DNA of 64,000 nt from PALSA-693 sp963834725 (GCA_963834725.1 CAWICN010000001.1:3534001-3598000); one strand, 5' to 3'; positions 18,792 to 28,364 are shown, numbered from the stretch's first letter. Notes: generated by a model not told the origin, from the sequence alone. Program-made: numbers and translations.

Positions 18792-19377
18792 CCCTTCTCT
18801 TCGCTTTCACTCAAGGGGTGGCACACGCCGCCCAACAGGTGCGGCGGCGGTGTGATCGTCCTGGGTCAACAGGGCGATCCACCGCACCAACGGCCGGCCG
18901 GTGCCAGTTGTCCAACCCAGCTCCCAGTCGACGCATGCTGCTCCAAGACAGGACGGTTGGCCGTCAACCGATTGCCAAGTCAGACACGGAACCTAGGCAA
19001 AGCTGACCGTAGTCGTCGCCACCAACACACTTGGTGGATCCCTCACGATCAGCCACCCCTTCATACTCCCTGCCGGTTGGTGACCGCCTCGGGTTGCCCG
19101 CCGACGAGCAGCCGGGGGAAGCAGCGGGGGTTAGAAGAAGTGTTTCGACACCGACAAGTAGCCGGCGAGACGGTCGATGTCCCAAAGCTCAGAGCAGGCC
19201 GTTCACGTCGTCGCGCTCCGATTCCAGGTGCTCACACCCCTTGTGCGTATTACATGAGTTTCCGCGATTCGCCAGCAAATTATCCGGCACCGATGCCGGC
19301 TAATTGTCGGTCGGTAGGCGTCGCCAGCACCCATCCCCCGAACGGATAATCCCTGGTCACAAGGGGTTTCTGCTCGG
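18792..19377. other. Intergenic region left of the first tRNA-Ile repeat
   Basis: No gene is recognised in about 590 bp. The stretch ends with an inverted repeat (19278-19305) and then the island border. Confidence 0.5.
19278..19305. other. 12-bp inverted repeat beside the island border
   Basis: AATTATCCGGCA (19278-19289) and TGCCGGCTAATT (19294-19305) are complementary except for one base and are separated by CCGA. It lies 73 bp left of the tRNA-Ile repeat at 19378. Hairpin, terminator or recombinase site are all possible. Confidence 0.45.
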
Positions 19378-19422
19378 TGGGGCTAGGTGGAATCGAACCA
19401 CCGACCTCAGCATTATCAGTGC
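19378..19422 (-). repeat. Island border 1: 3' part of tRNA-Ile(GAT)
   Basis: Reverse-complemented, this reads the anticodon loop CTGATAA (GAT anticodon), the variable region, a T-arm (GGTGG-TTCGATT-CCACC) and the acceptor strand ending TAGCCCCA. The 5' half of a tRNA is absent. Its 45 bases are identical to 28207-28251, so it is an attachment-site remnant of tyrosine-integrase elements that use a tRNA 3' end. Confidence 0.85.
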
Positions 19423-19493
19423 AAATGTCCCCCTCGACCGAAATGTGGTTTGACCAGGGAGTTTGTACCGCCAGGGCCTTAGAATGCTTGGTT

Positions 19494-19513
19494 CGTGACC
19501 CATACGTGACCCA
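19494..19513. repeat. Candidate integrase arm-type sites, left end of island I
   Basis: The nonamer cgtgaccca occurs twice in direct orientation (19494-19502, 19505-19513), 72 bp inside border 1. A third copy lies at 27996-28004, inside border 2. Short direct repeats just inside both borders are what arm-binding domains of tyrosine integrases recognise; the role is inferred. Confidence 0.4.
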
Positions 19514-19564
19514 CGGAGCCTGAATGCCGAGGGCACCTTACAACCACCGCCGAGACGACTGCCC

Positions 19565-22500
19565 CTATGCCGGTGGGAACACCACGACCGGCACGACGCA
19601 CTCTTCGAGAGAAACCCCGCCGTGGGTGTAGCGTCCCTCGGGACCGCGACCCCAGGCTGGGTTCTCGCGAAACCCATGGTCGGCGATCAGCACGAGCGGC
19701 ACATTGTCCGGTAAAGCCGTCAGCGATGGCACCACGCGCCGGCGGAGCGCGGCCGCCGCTTCGTCGAGGAGACCTGCGAGCTCGACGGAGGTGCGGTGCA
19801 GCCGCTCGTCCACCCCGGTCGCTACGGCGACGGATAAGGGCGGCCCGGACTCCCACAACGCCCGCACCTCGCCAGCGCGGTCGTCCCGGTCCGCGCCCAG
19901 AAGCACAGCCGTCTCGTAGCCGAGATGGGCGAACGGCGCGCCGGGTGGGGCAGTCGCTGACCCCTTTGGAACCATCCGACCGAGGTGCATGGCGACGACG
20001 GACTCCACCGTCCGGGTCGGCTCCGGAACCACCGCCCAGGACTGTCGTGCCTCCCTGTCGGCGAGCACCTCACCGATCATGTCCACCACCCGTGTTGAAA
20101 GATCGGCTCGCATCGCGTCCACGAGCAACACCCCGACCCGTCGGTAGCGCGCCAGTAACGGGCGAACGACGTTCTCCCCCACCTCCCATATGCGCTGACA
20201 GCCCGCGAAGTCGCCGAGGCTATAGCTCGTAAATTCAGTGTCGGCTCGACGCAGCAGTCGGACCGCCGCGGCGCGGAAGGCGTCGAGGACTTCGGCGCTG
20301 AGGAAGGTACCGACCCCGGCCAGAGCCGCCCGGCTGATGAGCTCCGGCACCGGAGCGCAATGCGAGGGATACAGGTCGGAGACGAGGGCCGGTAACGACG
20401 TACCCGAGACGCTTCGCTCCAGCACCGCCAGGTGCCGTGCGGCGTCGGCCAGATAGATGGCCGCGGCCATCTCGGCATCGGACAGCAGGGCGTGGTGCGC
20501 AGGCACCGTCGCCACCTGCTCGAGGAGCGGTGCCAGCTGCCAGTCGGCAGCAACCCGGTGAAGCAGCTGCTCGACCGCCAGGCGGGTTGGATAGCGGAGG
20601 AGGCGTTCACTCGAGACGACGGCCGCCACCTCGGCTGCAGGGCGGCCCGGAAGGTCCAGCGCGCCCTCGATCTGACGGCCGAGAACGGTGTCGGAGTCAA
20701 CCCGGGCGTCGAGATCGGCCAACTCGCTGCGGGCGAGCAGGTCACCCGAGATGGCCTCGGCGGCGGCGGCCAGGCGGGCTGGATCGGTGAGCAGGCGGGC
20801 AGGGAGCCAGGTCGGCGGCGCCGGCCGGTCGCCCCACCATGCCGCCAGCCAGAAGGCGTCGGCAGCCTGATGAGCGGGCAGCAACGCAGCGAGGCCCGGG
20901 AAACGCTCGGCCAGTGCAGTTGCCGTCCCTCCCGACCCCCCTGCGAGGGTCGGGCCAACGGACGCGGGTGTCGGCGCCTGGCCTGGGCCAAAAGGCGGCT
21001 CGGAACTGTCCACGATCTCCACGAACCCTCCAGGTGCCATGTCACCCGTCGCATCGACCCACCCGGCCAGGATGTCGAGCAGCTTGCGCTTCGGATACCG
21101 CCGACCAATGAGGTCTTCGCGCAGCAAGGCCAGATCCCGGGTCACGATGAGCTGCCCGCCGGTCAGCACGTCGCGCACGACTTCCGCCGATTCGCGATCG
21201 AGCAACTGTGCGATCGCGCCCGGTTCCGGCTGGTCGCTGTCGGTGTGGCGAGGGCCGCGAGCCGTTGCGACAAGCTGGCGCAGGGCCCCGGCCAGCTCGT
21301 CCCGGCCCAGACCGTCAAGGTCGCGGGCCGCGTCCTCTATGCGCAAGGTCGCCTCGGGCTTCGCCAGCTCCTCGAGATACTCGACGATGCCGCGCCGCGC
21401 CACGGCCAGCACAGCCTCGCGATCCAGTTCGGGCTCCGTGTCACCCAGCCCATAGCCGCAGGCGCATCGGGGCTTCCATCCCAGCTCGACTTCGACCCGG
21501 CGCCGGCAGGGAGCCGGGGCGGCGCCCGCCAGCAGCCGGTCAACCTTGACCCGGTCGTCACGCACCGCGACTGCGCCGATGCCGGCCAGTGCGGCCAGAT
21601 CGCGGTAAATCGGGGCGGCTCGAATCGCCTCGACATCAGAAGGGCTCACTGCCGAGTAGTAGCGGTCGTGGCCTTCCTGGTAGGTCGCCAGATAGGCGCT
21701 GCGGAACTCGCGGTAGATCGTCAGCAGCTCGGGAGTCCGGTCGGCGGCAGCGAGCACCAGGGTCGCGTCCAGCATGCCGACCGCGCTCGCGTGCAGCGTG
21801 GCCAGGGTCTCCTGGTCGTCGGGGATCGCCAGGTCCGGGTGGGTGAGGTAGGCCGCGGCCTCCTCGATCCGCCGCAGACCATCCCGAACGAACTGGGCCA
21901 CGGCGGCCAACCGCTTGGCCGCCCCGAGCAGGGCCTCGGGGTCGTCCGCGGCCGCGACCAGCCGGCGCAGACCGGCGGGCGCGGGCAGGGCCCGGCCTGG
22001 ATCGTCCAAACACGCGTCAAGGACCGCTCCGACCATGGCGATGTCGTTAAGGACCGGTCCCGCGTCGACGCCGGCCAGCGTCGGAATTTCACCCAGTGTC
22101 TCCAGGCCGGTGCGAGCTGCGGCCAGATCTTCCCGCCGGGCCTCGAGCCAGACCCGGGCATACCGCCAGGCCGTGCGCTGCACCGCAGCGCTCCACGGTT
22201 CGAGCGGCCCGGGCCCGGCGATGGGCCCGAGTTTCTCCGTGGCTGCTCGCACCGCCGGCTCGACCAGCTCTCCCGGGCCGAGCCGGTCGGTCGGGGTGAC
22301 GGCGGTGAACGGCTCGGCCATCTGTCCCCGCCCGCGCCACATTTCCAGCAGCCCGGCCTGCACGCAGGCGTTGAGCACCAGGATGGCCTCTGGCTCGGTC
22401 AGCCCAACCGGACCGTCCGCCAAGCCTCCAATCACCTCCACCGCCGGGACCGCATCCCCGTCGCCGACCAGGCGGACTGCCTCGGCCACCGCGGGGCTGC

Positions 22501-24694
22501 GAGCCGGATCGGGGGCCAGGCGAACACCGTCGGCCCGGACCCGGGCCAGCCCCAAGGGGACGAGGTAGCCGGCAATGAGAGCACGCAGCGGACCAGCCGC
22601 GGCCGGCCCCAGCCGCCCCGGCCCGATGACCTCGGTGACCAGTTGGCCGACGAGGCGGTCGCCGACCAGCTCCCGCCGGGGCATGACCTCGGCGTGGCGG
22701 GGGTGCAGCGCGGCCAGCAACGGGCCGGCCAGGGCGGCCAGCTGCCGGTCGAACGGCAACCCGGACAGCGACGGCAGATCGGGCCCGTCGCCCTCGGCGC
22801 CGCCGTGGAGCAGACGGCCTTCGAAGTACAGCCGGCGCAGGATCTCCCGGGCCTGGACCGCGTCGGTTTCGGCCAGGCGGGACAGCACCTCGACCACGTC
22901 GGCCCGGCCCTCCGCCTGCACGGCCTCCAGGGCCAGCCGGCGGCTGTGCATGTCGAGCACGGCGTCGATCTCACTCGCGGTCAGCCCGTCGGGCACCCAC
23001 ACGGCCAGACGCACGTTCCCCGCGACGAGGGCGGAGGCCCGCTGCTTGGCCTCCCGGAGATCATCGAGCTCGACCTCGCCGATCAACAGGCAGCCCTCGG
23101 CGCCCGTGGCCCGGGCCTGGCTGACCAGTCGAAGCATGTCTTCCGGTCCCACCTCGAGCACCCGGCCGGAACCCACGGTGACCGACCGGACGGTGTTCTG
23201 CCACATCACCTGGCGCCTGGCCAACCCGATCTCGGACACGAGCTTCAGGGGGAGAGTCGGCGTCGATCCCAGCTCGACAAGGGTCGAGACGATCCGCCGG
23301 TCGCCAGGGCGGACCTCGGCGCGCACCTGGGCCACCCGGGTCCTGGCCACAACAGCGGCGTCCGCTCCGAGCTCGACGGTGTAGGCCCTGTCCGGTTTGG
23401 CCACCACATAGGCTCCGTTGTCAGCCAGCGGCCGAAGGATGGCCTGATCGAGGTAGGCGGCATTGGCGGAGGGGTCGAGGTCGCTCACCCGGGCCAGAAG
23501 CATCCACGCCAGCTCGGCCGCGGTGCGGTCCCTCTCCAGCGGTGACCCGGCCAGGAGGCACAGCAGTTTGACCGCCCGCACCGACAGTTCCTCGTCGCCG
23601 GCGTCCACCAGCTCGCCGGCGGCTCGCTCGAAGTACGGGACGATGACATCGGCGAAGCGAGCCGTTTCGTGGCGCTCGTGCAACCGGCCCCGAAAGTGGT
23701 CGAAGACCTCGTCCGGGGTGACGAGCGAAGCGTACGGCCGGTGCAGGCTGGCGGCTAACCGGCGGCAGATGAAGTCCACGACGCCGCGCTGCTGGGAGAG
23801 CAGGAACCGCAGCCCTTCGAGCACGCCGAGGGTGTCGGGGTGCAGCGGGTAGCAGCGCTCGAACCTCTCCCGGGTTGTGCCTGCGGTGGGGAAGGCCGAC
23901 GAGATCTCGTTCCAGGCGCGGTCCACCCACGGAGCCGCGCCGGGGCGGAGGCGCACCAGGCGACCCCGCACCAGGTCCTCCACGTGGCGCATCGACAACG
24001 TCAGGCTGGGCCGGTAGCGGTCCCGGATGCGGGCCAGCTCTCGCAGGCTGACGTTGGCGACCTCCTCGATGCTCTCCTGCATGGCGACCAGCACAATCAC
24101 CGGGTGGTCGCGGGTCCACTCACCGAGAAACTGCAAGAAGCGGAGGTCCTCGGTGAGCGCCGCCCCCCGCTTGGCTCGCAGAAACTCACTGACCTCATCG
24201 AGGAGGAGCACCACCCCGTAGCGGCCTTCTCCCTTTGCAGCTTGGAAAAGAGTGCCCCACGCGGCCAGGCGGTCCGTCCCGGACGGTACCGGCGGCCGGC
24301 CGAGAGCCCGCCAGGCCCGTTCGGCCACCACGTCCTCCAGCGAGGCCTCGGCCCGGTACTCGACCAACGGGACCCGGACGGCGACGCAGCGGTGGGCCGA
24401 GCCGGCCAGGTCGCGTAGCCGATGATCCCATCCCGTCAAGCCGTCGGCCGACTGCGGGTCGTCGAGCAGCTCACCGACCGCGGCCAGGAAGTGTGATTTG
24501 CCCGAGCCGAATGGCCCTACGACGAAGAAGCCGGCGCCGGTCGGAGCCGCCGCCGCGGCCAGCACTTCACTCAAGCTGCCGACCACATCACCGGTGAGCA
24601 CCAACTCGGAAAGTCGCCTGCCCGCGCCGTCCAGGCGGACGACGGTCTCGACGTCGGCGACGTCGACGAGTTCCCCGAGCGTCGGGGCGGTCAT
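19565..24694 (-). CDS. PglY/BrxC-like ATPase fused to a PglZ domain (BREX-related defence protein)
   Basis: The 1709-residue protein begins with an AAA-type ATPase: Walker A GPFGSGKSHF at residues 60-69, Walker B VVLLLDEVSEF at 161-171 and a sensor-like VLVAMQE at 201-207. This resembles the large PglY/BrxC (DUF6079) ATPases of BREX and Pgl phage-exclusion systems. A Cys-rich patch RCACGYGLG lies in the second third. The last about 190 residues form an alkaline-phosphatase-like PglZ domain: metal-binding Asp in GVLLVDAMRADL (from 1521), ADHGF (about 1671-1675) and YTHGGVSLEECVVPV (about 1689-1703). In described BREX systems these are separate proteins. Its ATG overlaps the TPR gene's stop (ATGA). 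No PglX-type methylase is nearby. The frame is unbroken over 5.1 kb, so it is under selection. Confidence 0.85.
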   Translation of the reverse strand: MTAPTLGELVDVADVETVVRLDGAGRRLSELVLTGDVVGSLSEVLAAAAAPTGAGFFVVGPFGSGKSHFLAAVGELLDDPQSADGLTGWDHRLRDLAGSAHRCVAVRVPLVEYRAEASLEDVVAERAWRALGRPPVPSGTDRLAAWGTLFQAAKGEGRYGVVLLLDEVSEFLRAKRGAALTEDLRFLQFLGEWTRDHPVIVLVAMQESIEEVANVSLRELARIRDRYRPSLTLSMRHVEDLVRGRLVRLRPGAAPWVDRAWNEISSAFPTAGTTRERFERCYPLHPDTLGVLEGLRFLLSQQRGVVDFICRRLAASLHRPYASLVTPDEVFDHFRGRLHERHETARFADVIVPYFERAAGELVDAGDEELSVRAVKLLCLLAGSPLERDRTAAELAWMLLARVSDLDPSANAAYLDQAILRPLADNGAYVVAKPDRAYTVELGADAAVVARTRVAQVRAEVRPGDRRIVSTLVELGSTPTLPLKLVSEIGLARRQVMWQNTVRSVTVGSGRVLEVGPEDMLRLVSQARATGAEGCLLIGEVELDDLREAKQRASALVAGNVRLAVWVPDGLTASEIDAVLDMHSRRLALEAVQAEGRADVVEVLSRLAETDAVQAREILRRLYFEGRLLHGGAEGDGPDLPSLSGLPFDRQLAALAGPLLAALHPRHAEVMPRRELVGDRLVGQLVTEVIGPGRLGPAAAGPLRALIAGYLVPLGLARVRADGVRLAPDPARSPAVAEAVRLVGDGDAVPAVEVIGGLADGPVGLTEPEAILVLNACVQAGLLEMWRGRGQMAEPFTAVTPTDRLGPGELVEPAVRAATEKLGPIAGPGPLEPWSAAVQRTAWRYARVWLEARREDLAAARTGLETLGEIPTLAGVDAGPVLNDIAMVGAVLDACLDDPGRALPAPAGLRRLVAAADDPEALLGAAKRLAAVAQFVRDGLRRIEEAAAYLTHPDLAIPDDQETLATLHASAVGMLDATLVLAAADRTPELLTIYREFRSAYLATYQEGHDRYYSAVSPSDVEAIRAAPIYRDLAALAGIGAVAVRDDRVKVDRLLAGAAPAPCRRRVEVELGWKPRCACGYGLGDTEPELDREAVLAVARRGIVEYLEELAKPEATLRIEDAARDLDGLGRDELAGALRQLVATARGPRHTDSDQPEPGAIAQLLDRESAEVVRDVLTGGQLIVTRDLALLREDLIGRRYPKRKLLDILAGWVDATGDMAPGGFVEIVDSSEPPFGPGQAPTPASVGPTLAGGSGGTATALAERFPGLAALLPAHQAADAFWLAAWWGDRPAPPTWLPARLLTDPARLAAAAEAISGDLLARSELADLDARVDSDTVLGRQIEGALDLPGRPAAEVAAVVSSERLLRYPTRLAVEQLLHRVAADWQLAPLLEQVATVPAHHALLSDAEMAAAIYLADAARHLAVLERSVSGTSLPALVSDLYPSHCAPVPELISRAALAGVGTFLSAEVLDAFRAAAVRLLRRADTEFTSYSLGDFAGCQRIWEVGENVVRPLLARYRRVGVLLVDAMRADLSTRVVDMIGEVLADREARQSWAVVPEPTRTVESVVAMHLGRMVPKGSATAPPGAPFAHLGYETAVLLGADRDDRAGEVRALWESGPPLSVAVATGVDERLHRTSVELAGLLDEAAAALRRRVVPSLTALPDNVPLVLIADHGFRENPAWGRGPEGRYTHGGVSLEECVVPVVVFPPA

Positions 24695-25659
24695 GGGGCC
24701 GGCGGTGGCAGCTTCCGCAACGCGCCATAGTAGGCACCTCGCCGGCTGCCGGCGCGAGGCAGGGCGTCCTCCAGCGTCGACCGCAGCTCCTCAAAGGCGC
24801 CCCGTTTGGTCTGCAAGCTGACGTACGAGCTGAAGACGTAGCGATCCTCTGGCTCCGCCAGCAGGCACGGGCCGAGCACGGCCGCCGCCTCCTCCAGCCG
24901 GCCAGCCTTGCGCAGGGCGAATCCCTGTTGTTTGCGAGCATACAGATCGCCCCCTTGCGCCCGGCGACCCCAGGCCCGGGCGGCTGCGTCCTGATCACCC
25001 TGCTCGCTGCGGAGGCGGGCCTGCACGCCGACCAGGTGCCGGTTGCCGCGCCCGGTCGTCTTCAAGAGGACTTCCATCTCGCGATCACGCTTTTCCGGCG
25101 GAAGTTGCATCAGGCGGGCCTCGACCAGCTTGGCATACGCCCACTGGTCGGCCGGGGCCAGATCGTGCGCCCGCGTGTACCTGGCCTCGGCTTCATCCAG
25201 CCGCTGGGCGCGCAGGGCGACGTCTCCCAGCGCCACCCAGGCCGAGGACGAGTCCGGGTCGCGCTCGACCGCCTGCGAGGCCGCCCCCTGGGCGCCGTCG
25301 ACATCGCCCACGCGCAGCCGGCAGCGGGCCAGTTGCACCAGTGACCAGGTGCCGCGATCGCCAAGGGCCACCGCGTCCTGGTAGCCGCGCGCCGCTTCCG
25401 CCCAGCGGCCCGCCTTGTAGCACAGGTCGCCTCGCAGCCGGGAGGTGAACACCGTGGTCCCTGCTCCCGCCTCGGCCCGGTCCAGGGCGGCCTCGGCTTC
25501 TTCCAGGCGGCCCCGCTTGATCTGGGTGTCCGCCAGGTGGGCGAGGGCCAGCGGGTCGGAGGGACGCTCGCCGAGCACAGCCTCGAGGGCGATCACCGCG
25601 GCGTCGAGATCACCGGATCGTTTGAGCTGCAGGGCACCATCGAGGGCGGGCGTCGACAC
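24691..25659 (-). CDS. Tetratricopeptide-repeat protein coupled to the ATPase-PglZ gene
   Basis: The 322-residue protein is made of about eight helical TPR-like repeats with the usual A-x3-G/A-x2-Y/F spacing (LGERPSDPLALAHLADTQIKR; GDLCYKAGRWAEAARGY; SSAWVALGDVALRAQRLDEA). No catalytic motif is visible. Its stop overlaps the start of the following 5.1-kb gene by four bases, so the two are translationally coupled. It probably acts as a scaffold or partner of the ATPase-PglZ protein. No promoter could be assigned confidently in the 95-bp gap before the divergent helicase remnant. Confidence 0.8.
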   Translation of the reverse strand: MSTPALDGALQLKRSGDLDAAVIALEAVLGERPSDPLALAHLADTQIKRGRLEEAEAALDRAEAGAGTTVFTSRLRGDLCYKAGRWAEAARGYQDAVALGDRGTWSLVQLARCRLRVGDVDGAQGAASQAVERDPDSSSAWVALGDVALRAQRLDEAEARYTRAHDLAPADQWAYAKLVEARLMQLPPEKRDREMEVLLKTTGRGNRHLVGVQARLRSEQGDQDAAARAWGRRAQGGDLYARKQQGFALRKAGRLEEAAAVLGPCLLAEPEDRYVFSSYVSLQTKRGAFEELRSTLEDALPRAGSRRGAYYGALRKLPPPAP

Positions 25660-25754
25660 CAGGTCCCGAGCCTAACGTCGGCGGTCCACCATCCGGCCGC
25701 CAGCACCAGTTACGGTCGCCGCCGGCCCATAGGGGATCGGGTGGGGGTGGGCGC

Positions 25755-26483
25755 GTGCTCCGTGAGCTCGATGAGGCCAGGCTCGAGGTGGACCTCGATC
25801 CCCGCCACCGCCGGCTCTACCACACGCATTTGCAGCGAGACCGCCAGAAGATCCTCGGACTGCTCGGCGATATGAAGTCCAATCGTTTCGAGATCCTGCG
25901 CTCGCTCACGTTGTTGCGCCAGGCTGCCCTCGACCTCTCGCTCATCGATGCCAGGCACAAGGACGTGCCGTCCGCCAAGCTCGACGTGCTCGCCGAGATG
26001 ATCTCGGAGGCGGTGGCAGAAGGGCACCGGACCCTCGTCTTCGGCCAGTTCACTCGCTTCCTGGCCGCGGCCCGGCGGCGGGTGAAGCCGACGGGGTGGA
26101 CTGCTGCTACCTGGACGGCCGCACCCGGCGCCGAACGGAGGTGATCGACCGGTTCCGGGACGGGGACGCGCCGGTCTTTTTCATCAGCCTGAAGGCCGGC
26201 GGGTTCGGGCTGAACCTGACCGAGGCCGACCATTGCATTCTTCTGGACCCGTGGTGGAACCCGGCGAGCGAAGCTCAGGCTGTTGACCGAGTTCACCGCA
26301 TCGGCCAAAAGCGCAAAGTGATCGTGCATCGTCTGGTGGCGCGGGACACCATCGAGGAGAAGGTCATGGCCTTGAAGGCGAGGAAGGCCAAACTGTTCGC
26401 CAGCGTGGTCGGAAGCGGTGGGTTCGAGTCAGCCGCCCTGACTTCCGGAGACGTGCGAGAACCTGCTCGGCGGCGAGGCATGA
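25755..26483 (+). pseudogene. C-terminal half of a SNF2/HepA-type helicase, truncated and frameshifted
   Basis: The sequence starts in the linker between the two helicase lobes (DPRHRRLYHTHLQRDRQKIL) and continues through SKLDVLAEMI/TLVFGQFTRFL-like residues. After a slip near 26095 the frame changes to YLDGRTRRRTEVIDRF, ISLKAGGFGLNLTEAD and DRVHRIGQKRKV, which are motifs IV-VI of SNF2 ATPases. Near 26450 a second slip moves the natural NLLGGEA ending into another frame. The whole first lobe (Walker A and B) is missing, so it cannot hydrolyse ATP. It resembles the widespread actinobacterial SNF2 protein and may be a passenger rather than part of the defence module. Confidence 0.8.
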
Positions 26484-27220
26484 GCATCGCCTGCGGCACC
26501 GAGGATACCGGAGTTCTCGTCAGAAGAACCTCTGGGGTTCTGTATTGCGGTACCAAAGGGGTTGTGGACATCTCGCCGCTCCCGTACCAGGGCGGCTCGA
26601 ACCTCCTCTAACATGAGACCAAATTGCCGGACGGTGTCACACCACGTTGCCGGCCTGACACCAGTTGTTTCAACTTGCATTGCGCCCGTCCCCGCCTCTA
26701 CCACGTCCGCCACGGCGGAGCCGCCGCCCGGCTGGGCCGAAAAACGCCGATCCAGACCTCGACTAGATGGGACAGGCCCAAGCCGCCATAGTGCCAGCCC
26801 TGTGGTCGATGCCCGGGTCGGTGAGATCTCCTCCCGCCCGGATCCGATGTGACGCCTGGAGCTGCGCTCAGGCACATCGGGATCCGTCGCGGTCAGCCCG
26901 ACCCGGCATCACGAAACCGACACGCGGGCCGCCCGGTCGAATCTCCGGTCGCCCAGGCACTGGAGGACCACTCTTCGGCAAGGGTCTGCGTTCTTTTGCC
27001 CAGCACGACCGGATTGGTACCGGCCGATGTACGCTCTGGCCATCCTGAACCTTCCGCCTGTGGCGAGAACGCGACGAGTAGCCGGAGGAGGTTCAGTGCC
27101 CGACCAGTCCCCTACCCGAACCAGCCTCGTCAGCCCGCCTGTCGCTTGATGGGCGCAGGAAAGAGCCGGCTCAAGCCCGGGTGTGCTAGCATTGCTTTCA
27201 CTGACAGCGAAGAAGGACAA
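26484..27220. other. No gene seen; leader of the toxin-antitoxin pair at its right end
   Basis: About 740 bp of scattered short frames. Close to the right end, gctagcat (about 27184-27191) could be a -10 element for the antitoxin gene, with its start 30 bp further on. Confidence 0.4.
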
Positions 27221-27463
27221 ATGGCCACCCTGACGATACGCGGCCTTGACGAGGCTATGAGAGAACGATTACGGGTTCGAGCAGCTCAACATGGCCGCTC
27301 TATGGAGGCCGAAGTCAGGGCTATCTTGGCCGAAGCCCTACCAGCACCAAGACCTCTCGTGGGTCTCGGCAGCCGCATCCACGCCCGATTCGCTGCACTC
27401 GGCGGGGTAGACCTAGAGATTCCTGAGCGCACCGACAAGCCCAGAAGCCCCGCGTTGCGTTGA
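27221..27463 (+). CDS. FitA/VapB-like ribbon-helix-helix antitoxin
   Basis: ATG 27221 has a gaagaagga ribosome site; an upstream in-frame extension is ignored because it lacks coding character. The 80-residue product begins with the ribbon MATLTIRGLDEAMRERLRVR, followed by helix AAQHGRSMEAEVRAILAEAL, the standard FitA ribbon-helix-helix DNA-binding domain. The C-terminal tail should wrap the toxin. It overlaps the PIN toxin gene by four bases, and both look intact. Such antitoxins repress their own operon. The pair lies inside island I, where it could stabilise the island. Confidence 0.88.
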   Translation: MATLTIRGLDEAMRERLRVRAAQHGRSMEAEVRAILAEALPAPRPLVGLGSRIHARFAALGGVDLEIPERTDKPRSPALR

Positions 27464-27894
27464 TCATCCTCGACACCAACGTGGTGTCAGAGCTGCTCAA
27501 GCGCGACCCTGACCCCTCGGTGGTCCGTTGGTTGGACTCGCTGCCAGCAGGCAATGTCGCCACCTCCGCCATCACCGCCGCGGAACTCGTGTACGGCATC
27601 GAGCGGCTTCCCGCTGGGCGGCGGAAGGCTCGAATCGCCAAGGCTATCAGTGCCCTCCTCCACGAAGACGTCGAGAACAGAATCGTGGCGTTCGAGTTGG
27701 AAAGCGCCGAGCGTTACGGGCTGATAGTCGCGAACAGGGAACGGTCGGGGCGGCCGATAGCGCTTGCCGATGCTCAGATTGCGGCCATCTGCGCTCAGCG
27801 CAGAGCAGCGCTGGCCACGCGAAACGTTCGAGACTTCGAGGAAACGGGTATCGAGTTGATCAATCCTTGGGACATCAAGCGTACCAACAGCTAA
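27460..27894 (+). CDS. FitB/VapC-like PIN-domain toxin
   Basis: Translation starts at TTG 27460, inside the stop region of the antitoxin gene. The 144-residue PIN domain has the conserved acidic residues: Asp in IILDTNVVSELL, Glu in TAAELVYGIERLP, Asp in PIALADAQIAAI and Asp of RNVRDFE. This is the four-acid, Mg-dependent RNase site of FitB toxins. The ending FEETGIELINPW is also typical. The length is normal and the frame unbroken. It would cleave RNA when the antitoxin is lost. Confidence 0.9.
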   Translation: MIILDTNVVSELLKRDPDPSVVRWLDSLPAGNVATSAITAAELVYGIERLPAGRRKARIAKAISALLHEDVENRIVAFELESAERYGLIVANRERSGRPIALADAQIAAICAQRRAALATRNVRDFEETGIELINPWDIKRTNS

Positions 27895-27995
27895 CGGCGC
27901 TCATCTCAGATGCAGACAGCCCAAGCCCAGCAATCCTCAAGGTCTCCATCGTGGAGCGGAAACTCTGTAAGAGTACGTCGTGCGACCCTTGCATT

Positions 27996-28004
27996 CGTGA
28001 CCCA
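27996..28004. repeat. Candidate integrase arm-type site, right end of island I
   Basis: One copy of cgtgaccca in the same orientation as the pair at 19494, about 200 bp inside border 2. Flanking bases (cagctgacctacg) partly extend the pattern. Confidence 0.3.
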
Positions 28005-28206
28005 CAGCTGACCTACGGTATAGCACTGGTTATGACACGGAGCCGCCTCGTTTCCTGGGCCCCGTCAACCGCATGGACGACGACCTGCCCTCTGACCAGG
28101 CATTTTCTCCACCGGGATACGAACGGAATCCCTATGAGCGCAGCACGTGATTGCTGCGCCCTCTAACACCAAACGATCTAAAGATGGCTCTCTACCAGGC
28201 CTTTTG

Positions 28207-28256
28207 TGGGGCTAGGTGGAATCGAACCACCGACCTCAGCATTATCAGTGCTGCGC
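28207..28256 (-). repeat. Island border 2: 3' part of tRNA-Ile(GAT)
   Basis: Identical to border 1 over 45 bp and five bases longer on the tRNA side (ctgcgc), so it preserves slightly more of the anticodon-arm region. It still lacks the D-arm and 5' acceptor strand, so it is not a functional tRNA gene. It is shared as the junction between islands I and II. Confidence 0.85.
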
Positions 28257-28343
28257 ACACGACTGTGAGCATCTTCCGGGAGCGCGTTGTCCCAGGTCAG
28301 AGGCAGTTTGTGTCCTCCGGCGACCGCCGGTGATCGGCTGCGT

Positions 28344-28364
28344 CCGCGGGATGGACGCGGGATG
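28344..28364. repeat. Candidate arm-type repeat, left end of island II
   Basis: A 21-bp sequence containing two direct copies of cgcgggatg is repeated exactly at 36063-36083. The two copies lie 88 bp inside border 2 and 62 bp inside border 3, which fits integrase arm sites of island II. Confidence 0.45.

Noticed and set aside
20432..23545. A 1037-codon forward open frame
   Set aside because: It lies antisense within the ATPase-PglZ gene; its His/Gln/Arg/Gly-rich composition is that of a shadow frame in GC-rich coding DNA, and it shows no family features.
25755..26483. A working helicase partner of the defence module
   Set aside because: The first helicase lobe is missing and two slips are present; the remaining part resembles the common actinobacterial SNF2 protein, so it is treated as a passenger remnant.
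28207..28256. A functional tRNA-Ile gene
   Set aside because: Only the 3' half can be folded; the D-arm and 5' acceptor strand are absent at all three copies.
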